From Lachnospiraceae bacterium UBA4381 (GTDB lineage Bacteria; Bacillota; Clostridia; Lachnospirales; Lachnospiraceae), in assembly GCA_002391105.1 (NCBI GenBank), contig DGRT01000091.1, forward strand, positions 1 to 9,497: a stretch of DNA of 9,497 bases, in the 5' to 3' direction. Positions 1-5,600 of the stretch are shown here, piece by piece; position 1 is the stretch's first letter; every line of letters starts with the position of its first letter. Below the pieces are notes generated by a model that saw nothing but the letters and a program-made list of their open reading frames with translations, searched no databases and was not told the DNA's origin. The position numbers and the translations under genes were made by a program.

Positions 1-72
1 ATAGGGAGTATATTCAGAGCTGCATCAGACAGAGTGGTAAAGAATACTTACTTTGGCAATTATTTGACCTGA
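1..72 (+). CDS. Possible 3' end of an upstream gene
   Basis: The first 24 codons of frame 1 are open to a TGA at 70-72 and read as a tail ending ...FGNYLT. The codon choice (AGA, GCA, TCA, AAG, GGC) resembles the rest of the window, and the stop leaves 28 bp before the kinase start, a typical operon gap. Frame 3 is also open, from 3 to a TAA at 111-113, and would overlap the kinase start by 13 bp; its codons (TGC, CAA, several TGG) look less natural. A response regulator is expected upstream of a kinase of this type, but neither frame shows the usual winged-helix ending, so I assign no function. The choice of frame is uncertain. Confidence 0.3.
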   Translation: MGSIFRAASDRVVKNTYFGNYLT

Positions 73-100
73 AGGTTATATGGTGTGAAGGAATAAGAGT

Positions 101-1012
101 ATGGTATATATAATTATTGGCATCCTTGCTTTAATTATACTGGGACTGATCATTTTCATTTTATTGCAAAAAAGGCGGCAGGAGAGACAGTTACAGGAGC
201 TTATAGAATATCTGACAAAAGTTCAGGACTTTTCTGAGCTTCCGGGGATGCGCGAGATAAATGAAGGGCGAATTGGCATACTTCAGAGTGAGATATATAA
301 GGTGGTTACTATTCTGAAGCAGGAATATTCCGCTGAACATAAGCAGAAAAAGTATATGTCGGATATGATGTCAGATATTTCTCATCAGTTCAAGACACCT
401 CTTACAGCTATCTCGCTGATGACAGAGCTTCTGATGAATCCGGAAGTGACAGAGGAACAGCGTCTTGAATATGCAGCAAGGATTGATTCCCAGGTGGGTA
501 AGATGACCTGGCTTATAAAGAATCTTCTGACACTCTCACAGCTTGAGGCAGGAGTTCTGGAAATGAAATCTGAACAGATACTGCTTGCAGATATGATGTC
601 TGAAATCGAGAGCAGTCTGGAGATTATGGCGGAGGCTTCAGAAGTGGAGCTTAAGCTGACGACTCCGGAGGCGCTTATTATCACAGGAGATAAGCACTGG
701 CTTAGAGAGGCATTAACCAACATTATCAAGAATAGTATAGAACATACTGCGTCAGGCGGATATGTCAGAGTTACATCCGGTGATAACAATATATTTACCT
801 GTATCACTATAACTGATAATGGAAAGGGTATAGCGCGGGAGCATCTGCCACATATATTTGAGAGATTCTATAAAGCTGATAATACTTCAAAAAACAGCGT
901 TGGTATCGGACTTGCCATGGCGAAACAGATAATCAGTCTTCATGGTGGTACGATCGAAGTAGAAAGTGAAGTTAATAAGGGTACGACATTTACTATCAAG
1001 CTGTATCATTAG
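101..1012 (+). CDS. Minimal membrane sensor histidine kinase
   Basis: A 303-residue two-component sensor kinase that should autophosphorylate on histidine and pass the phosphate to a response regulator. One hydrophobic helix occupies residues about 3-23 and is followed by the basic stop KRRQER. A helical linker of about 60 residues leads to the HisKA dimerisation domain, with the H-box SDISHQFKTP (phospho-acceptor His95). The HATPase domain shows the N-box (LTNIIKNSIEHT, Asn207 and Asn211), G1 DNGKGI (239-244), the F-box FERFYK and G2 GIGLAMAK (268-275), so all catalytic boxes are intact. There is no extracytoplasmic or PAS domain; the signal must be sensed in the membrane or through a partner. 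The start is supported by AAGGA at 88-92, eight bases before the ATG. Related kinases often sit between a response regulator and an ABC transporter; here no transporter follows, and a terminator closes the unit. Confidence 0.93.
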   Translation: MVYIIIGILALIILGLIIFILLQKRRQERQLQELIEYLTKVQDFSELPGMREINEGRIGILQSEIYKVVTILKQEYSAEHKQKKYMSDMMSDISHQFKTPLTAISLMTELLMNPEVTEEQRLEYAARIDSQVGKMTWLIKNLLTLSQLEAGVLEMKSEQILLADMMSEIESSLEIMAEASEVELKLTTPEALIITGDKHWLREALTNIIKNSIEHTASGGYVRVTSGDNNIFTCITITDNGKGIAREHLPHIFERFYKADNTSKNSVGIGLAMAKQIISLHGGTIEVESEVNKGTTFTIKLYH

Positions 1013-1100
1013 TGACGATCAGAAATTGAAGCGCTAGTACATGGCTCGCGAAGATACCCTAAAGGTTATGGGAAGCTGGTATAACTTATCAAAGATGATT

Positions 1101-1129
1101 TTTTCAGGATATTGATAAAATCTTGAAAA
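1101..1129. other. Hairpin upstream of convergent terminator
   Basis: TTTTCAGGAT (1101-1110) can pair with ATCTTGAAAA (1120-1129), giving ten pairs including one G-T wobble around a 9-nt loop. It lies just before the main terminator stem, between the convergent kinase and AraC genes. It has no T-run of its own on either strand, so it may only protect the kinase mRNA 3' end. The rest of 1013-1100 shows no gene or motif that I recognise. Confidence 0.5.
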
Positions 1130-1133
1130 GAAA

Positions 1134-1193
1134 AAAATCGTATGATTACTCCCAAATGACATTTTCAGGATAATCATACGATTTTATTTTTTT
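1134..1193. terminator. Bidirectional intrinsic terminator
   Basis: A perfect 15-bp stem, AAAATCGTATGATTA (1134-1148) with its complement at 1171-1185, encloses a 22-nt loop. On the plus strand it is followed by A and seven T (1187-1193). On the minus strand the A-run at 1131-1137 reads as seven T. It therefore can stop both the kinase transcript and the convergent AraC transcript, whose stop codon lies immediately beside it at 1195-1197. Confidence 0.88.
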
Positions 1194-1194
1194 A

Positions 1195-1983
1195 TTAGTT
1201 GGATTCTTCGTCTTCAAAGAGATATGGGTAACGCTGTCTTTCGTTACCTTTTTTTCCGAGTACCCATTTCTGACGGATCTTGCCGGATCTATACTGCTTT
1301 GGAGTCTGCCCTACCATATTTTTGAAGGTCTGTATGAAATGGCTTTGAGATGAAAATGCGAGACGGCAGGATATCTCCAGCTCGTTCATATTGGTATTCA
1401 GAAGCATGTCCTGTGCCATTTCTATTTTCTTTTCTCTTATATAATCACTTACTGATATTCCAAGTTCTTTTGAAAACTCACGTGACAGGAAGCTGGTAGA
1501 TACACCAACATGCTCTGCAAGATCCTTGATGGTGATTCGCTCATTGAGATGAGCGTAGATGTAATCAACGGACTGGGCGATAGGTCGTTGAAGATTATTG
1601 TTGTGCAGCAGTTCTCTCATACATCCTGTAAACTCCAGAACCATATCGTCATGAATCTTTTCCACTTCGTCCTCAGTTGGTGCATAGTCAAGTTTCTTGA
1701 TATAGTAGTCACTCATTCTGAAAGCCTTTTCCGGTTCGAGCCCCTGCTCTATACATACCCTGGTAATTATACCTGCGGTTATTACTAAGTGATATTTGAG
1801 ATTGAGAACCGGATCAACAGATAGCTGACCAACTCCATTTGCATCACGGAATCTGTGCTGAGATATGTTTTCCCTAATAGCCTTGATATCTCCGCTGGCT
1901 GCCTTATGGAAGAACAGTATCTCTTCACTTATATTACGATGCATTTCACTTACTTCATTATCATAAATATCAGAGTACCCCAT
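1195..1983 (-). CDS. AraC-family transcriptional regulator
   Basis: A 262-residue DNA-binding regulator. The C-terminal AraC/XylS domain spans residues about 134-232 and has two helix-turn-helix units: TIKDLAEHVGVSTSFLSREF (151-170) and the second in 200-232, with the family signature ending in SHFIQTFKNMVGQTPKQYR. The N-terminal 125 residues (motifs SVDPVLNLKYHLVITAGIITR and FRMSDYYIKKLD) resemble the effector domain of AraC regulators found beside surface-protein genes in Firmicutes; that link is from memory. A basic tail, KIRQKWVLGKKGNERQR, follows the HTH domain. I chose the ATG at 1983 because AAAGGAG lies about ten bases upstream of it; an in-frame TTG at 2004 would put this Shine-Dalgarno inside the coding region. 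The gene is divergent from the giant surface protein, so controlling that gene, possibly along with itself, is the most likely role. The ligand is unknown. Confidence 0.93.
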   Translation of the reverse strand: MGYSDIYDNEVSEMHRNISEEILFFHKAASGDIKAIRENISQHRFRDANGVGQLSVDPVLNLKYHLVITAGIITRVCIEQGLEPEKAFRMSDYYIKKLDYAPTEDEVEKIHDDMVLEFTGCMRELLHNNNLQRPIAQSVDYIYAHLNERITIKDLAEHVGVSTSFLSREFSKELGISVSDYIREKKIEMAQDMLLNTNMNELEISCRLAFSSQSHFIQTFKNMVGQTPKQYRSGKIRQKWVLGKKGNERQRYPYLFEDEESN

Positions 1984-2050
1984 TATTTGTCTTCTCCTTT
2001 GCAAACGGTGAAAATTATATGAATCGGTATATCAGTCATACTCTATGTGG

Positions 2051-2094
2051 CTATATAAAATATTAAACATGTCATAATAATTGTATTTATATAG
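2051..2094. promoter_or_regulatory. Spaced 9-bp inverted repeat, candidate operator
   Basis: CTATATAAA (2051-2059) and TTTATATAG (2086-2094) are perfect complements separated by 26 bp of A+T-rich DNA. The element lies 68-111 bp upstream of the araC start, where a promoter and an autoregulatory site would be expected. No convincing -35/-10 pair could be fixed on either strand. A role as operator is inferred from position and symmetry; A+T-rich DNA produces such repeats by chance fairly often. Confidence 0.35.
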
Positions 2095-2111
2095 ATACAG
2101 ATACTAGGAAC

Positions 2112-2301
2112 CTCAGATACTACGTATCTGAGTCCTTGCTCTGCAATCGATGACTATTTTGTGCCATATCTGCTTCGCAATCAATGACTATTTTGTGCCA
2201 TATCTGCTTCGCAGATATGCAAGCCTTACTTCGTAAGTCTTGGTTCTGCTTCGCAGAACGCATCCCTCACTTTGCTCGGGATTACGATTGCTCCGCAATC
2301 G
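2112..2301. repeat. Array of palindromes with three-base apices
   Basis: Successive self-complementary modules: CTCAGATAC-TAC-GTATCTGAG (2112-2132); CATATCTGC-TTC-GCAGATATG (2199-2219); a ten-pair-long stem with one C-T mismatch and apex TTC (2220-2242); GTTCTGC-TTC-GCAGAAC (2243-2259); an imperfect ATCCC...GGGAT hairpin (2262-2282); and CGATTGC-TCC-GCAATCG (2285-2301). The second, third and fourth abut with no spacer. The arms differ in sequence, but the apex is nearly constant. No T-run follows on either strand, so these are not ordinary terminators. The array occupies the divergent araC/surface-protein regulatory region. Function is unknown: REP-like element, structured RNA or regulator target are all possible. 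Confidence 0.8.
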
Positions 2302-2310
2302 ATGACTATT
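2136..2310. repeat. Direct repeats framing the palindrome array
   Basis: A 23-bp direct repeat, 22 of 23 identical, occurs at 2136-2158 and 2288-2310, with the shared core GCAATCGATGACTATT. Inside it, a 34-bp unit is tandemly duplicated at 2143-2176 and 2177-2210 with a single difference (G2149 versus A2183). The first 34-bp copy ends in the left arm of the CATATCTGC hairpin without its right arm; the second copy has the complete hairpin. This is consistent with slippage or recombination between repeats. No spacers of CRISPR type are present. Confidence 0.85.
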
Positions 2311-2440
2311 ATACCACAAAAAGTTTAAATTTAGTTAATATTTTTATTATTTTTTGATTCATTATGGTAGGCATAAAAAAGTGAAAAAGTGTACTATTAT
2401 AGGACAATATGGGGTAAAGTGCCCCAAAATGAAAAATCTA

Positions 2441-2528
2441 TGCTTTGTAAGGAGAGATGCAAAGTGAAAAGGGTGTGTTTACCATAATTACACTAGTGGT
2501 AAATACAAGTAAGAAAAGGAGGGAGTGT
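2441..2528 (+). promoter_or_regulatory. Structured leader with a second Shine-Dalgarno
   Basis: Two strong ribosome-binding sites precede the surface gene. AAGGAG at 2449-2454 is only 2 nt from an in-frame ATG (2457), but 9 nt from a GTG at 2464 that would encode a seven-residue peptide, MKRVCLP, ending at 2487. CTTTG (2443-2447) can pair with CAAAG (2460-2464) and enclose this first site. TTTACCA (2478-2484) pairs with TGGTAAA (2497-2503). The second site, AAGGAGG (2516-2522), is 6 nt from ATG 2529. Upstream, TGGGG/CCCCA (2410-2426) forms a further short hairpin. The upstream site could be a leader-peptide start or an alternative start; the sequence does not decide. Confidence 0.45.
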
Positions 2529-2633
2529 ATGAAAAAACGAGGAAGCACGAAGAAAAGGCTGGTCGTGCTACTGCTAGTGGCGTCCATGATTCTGACAACG
2601 TCGAATCCCGGGGCTATTAAGATGGCATTTGCC
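2529..2633 (+). other. Sec signal peptide
   Basis: The basic n-region MKKRGSTKKR is followed by the hydrophobic core LVVLLLVASMILTT and a long c-region ending in AFA, with likely cleavage between Ala35 and Glu36. There is no YSIRK/GS motif, so secretion is not of the septal YSIRK-targeted type. Confidence 0.88.
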
Positions 2634-5600
2634 GAAGAACCGGTCAAAAGTAACTCAGAGTATGCAACTGGTGACGCTGAAGAGGTGACAGAGTCCGAAG
2701 CTGCAGATGAAGGTGTAGAAGTAGAAGCAACCGAGGCTGAAGGTGAGACGGGTGAAGTTGCAGAAAAAAGTGAAGAAGCGAAGGCATCCGAAGCTGAAGG
2801 TGGGACAGACGAGGATGCAGTATCTGATGAGAAGGGTGGCTCATCATTTAAAATTGTATCATTAGAGGATGTAGAAGAGGATGGAGTAGAATCTGACTCC
2901 AAAGAGATAGTAGAAAAATCAGAAGAAACAGGCAAATCAGCTCGTTCAGACGAATCTGAAAAAACAGGCAAGTCTGAAGAAGTTGTCAAATCAGAAGAGG
3001 TTAAGGAATCAGAAGGAGCTGAGGAACCAGAAAAATCAGTAGAAACTGAAAAATCAGAAGAAATCGAAAAATCAGAAGAAGATGTGGAAGAGAAAGCGGA
3101 TGATTATGGAGCAAAAACACTTTCTGCATATAATAAAGAGAGTGGATGCACCATAACTATTAACGCACCGGCAGGTAGCCTTCCATATCCGGAAGATGAG
3201 CTTTCAATTCAAACAGAAGAGATAAAGCCAGGCTCAGAAGAATATGACTATTATTTTGGTGCCAGTGCAGAGGCTCTTGAACAGGAAGAAAGTGAGATCG
3301 CATTTGCAAGATTCTTTGATATAGAAATACTGCATAATGGCGAGAAGATAGAGCCGGAGTCTCCTGTAGAGGTAAAGATAGAGTATGACGAAGCTTTGGA
3401 AATAGAAGAAGATTCTGAACTTAGTATCGTTCACTTTGCAGAAGAAGGAACAGAGGTTATCGAAGAGGTTGAGGTAAACGACGCTTCAACAGAAATTGTA
3501 TATGAGCAGGAAAGTTTCTCGGTTACGGCGACGATAATTACTGGGGAACCACCTGAATATGACGGAATTAATACTGAAGATAATTCTAGTAATGGTAATT
3601 CATACTATGTTCAGGGGAAACCATATATTCTTGTTGCAGTAAAAGGGGGAAATGCTTACACAGTTTCTGCTGATGGAAGTTTGGTTAAGGCAACGGATTA
3701 TGATAGCTTTACAGGCAAATTAACAACAGATAATGTGTTTGCATGGACTTTCTATAAAAATTCCAATGGTTCAATATTAAAGTTTATATCAGATGGATAT
3801 GATTATGGTAGTGATGATCAGGCTACTATGTACGGTTATTCATACATCGCTCCTTCTGAAGCTGATGGAATTATGGAAGATGAAGTTGAAAGTGTTGAGA
3901 AGAAGGAGGATCCGAATGCAAAACCTTCAACCATTACAACCCTTCATAGACACGAGGAGGATTGTGGATTAGTATTTGATTATAACGATAATACTATTAA
4001 GTCGGCAAATAGCGGAAAGTATCTTTCGGTTGATGCGGATTGTACTAAAATAATTGGTGGAGTTGATTCAACTGGCGATGTGGATTTTTATCTTGCTAAG
4101 GCTGATAATGTTCCTTCATACATACATGTTGCTGAGAATACTGCATATGGACATGATTCATATCCATTAAATATGTTAAAAAACCATCAGGTTAATCATA
4201 TCGATATTTCTATCAAGGACACTGTAAGAGCAGAGATTCCTTTGGCGTATGGTGTTTATTATAATAAGAATGGAGAACCTGTTCTGACTGTTACTAAGAA
4301 TAGTCCAGAATCAGACAAAACTCTTATAGTTAATCAAGGATACGAGGTTAGCCAGAAGCATCTTAGAGAAGCTAAAATAGAGACATTTAAGAGAAATAAT
4401 GATGGAACACCGGGTGATAAACTGGAAAACCAGTTTATTGTCACGGGATATTCATCTAACAACGCTACAGCATATAGTGCGAATCAGGTTCGTATAGAAG
4501 GTATATTTAAGGTTAGTTATTGTGAGCCGATAGATATTGCCGATAACGCAGTGGGAAATATATGGGTAGTCAATTTCGATAAATGGCCAGAAAAAAGGTT
4601 AGCTAGTCGTATTTTATACAAAGTAACTGCCGTTGAGCCTGACGTAGAATTTATGTATGTACATCCAACATATGGACAACTGTATGATGCTGATGGAAAT
4701 GCTCTTTTTACCAAGGGAACGGTGGAAGTAGAGTCAACCTTTGATTATTTTGACAAAAATAATGAGTGTCCTCCGCTTCAGAGAGATAACCCGGAGGAAA
4801 AGCCTAATGTAAGTGGAATCATACTTAATACTGGTACAAGTGGAATGGATTTTGTATTGGGTGGTAAAGCTACTATTTCAGATCTTAATCCTGTTGCAAT
4901 AGAAATAGATACCTTTTTTAAAGATATAGATGGTAATCCAATTATTCCTAAGACACCTATAACTGGCCTTACATATGAAGTGTATTGTAATGAAGATGGA
5001 GATTATAATACTACAACTGATGTAAATGTTGGTAAGTACGAAGGAACAGAGGTGGATTTGACTGGATATTCAAAACTTAAAGAAAAGGTTATTGATACAG
5101 TAGATGGTACTAATTCCGGAATTGTATATGATTACGAAGTTCCGGAAAGTATGATATATGTAACAGAGAAAAAGGATACAATACCAGATACTATCGAAGA
5201 TACAGCAGGCGATATTTGGGAGTATAGTCATACATATATTGAGACAGAATATGTAAGAAGGAATGTAGGAGATCCGGACAAGGCCGATCATGTAAGTGAT
5301 ACATATGATAAATCTGATAATGATTTTCATAGTGTACCGGATATTTTAGGTAGATTCGGGAATGATAGAAATAATCAGTTCCTCGAGTTCCATGTACATA
5401 ATGTATATGATAAGGTAGTTCCACCTCACAAAAATGAGGTAAATCCTTATGAAGGAAATGATGTTCTCGGAGGCGTAAAATCCGGGGAAGAAATCACCTA
5501 TGAAATCTCTTATACAAACTATAAGAGTGTAGCATCTGATGTGGTAATAAGTGATACATTAGATGAAAATGTTGAATTTGTCAGTGCTTCAGATAATGGG

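Noticed and set aside
1040..1114. Small ORF or ABC-transporter remnant after the kinase
   Set aside because: The ATG at 1040 has no ribosome binding site and the 24 residues match nothing; the neighbouring frame with KGYGK is too short to call a remnant.
1984..2004. TTG start extending the AraC protein by seven residues
   Set aside because: The AAAGGAG that serves ATG 1983 would fall inside this extension, and no ribosome binding site lies before the TTG.
2143..2210. CRISPR-like repeats
   Set aside because: The two 34-bp copies are contiguous with no unique spacer, and no cas gene is present.
2391..2402. TACTATTATAGG as a -10 element for the surface gene
   Set aside because: No acceptable -35 lies 16-18 bp upstream, so I could not support a promoter call.
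2457..2528. ATG at 2457 as the start of the surface protein
   Set aside because: The Shine-Dalgarno is only 2 nt away and the added 24 residues would precede an otherwise perfect signal peptide; kept only as a leader finding.
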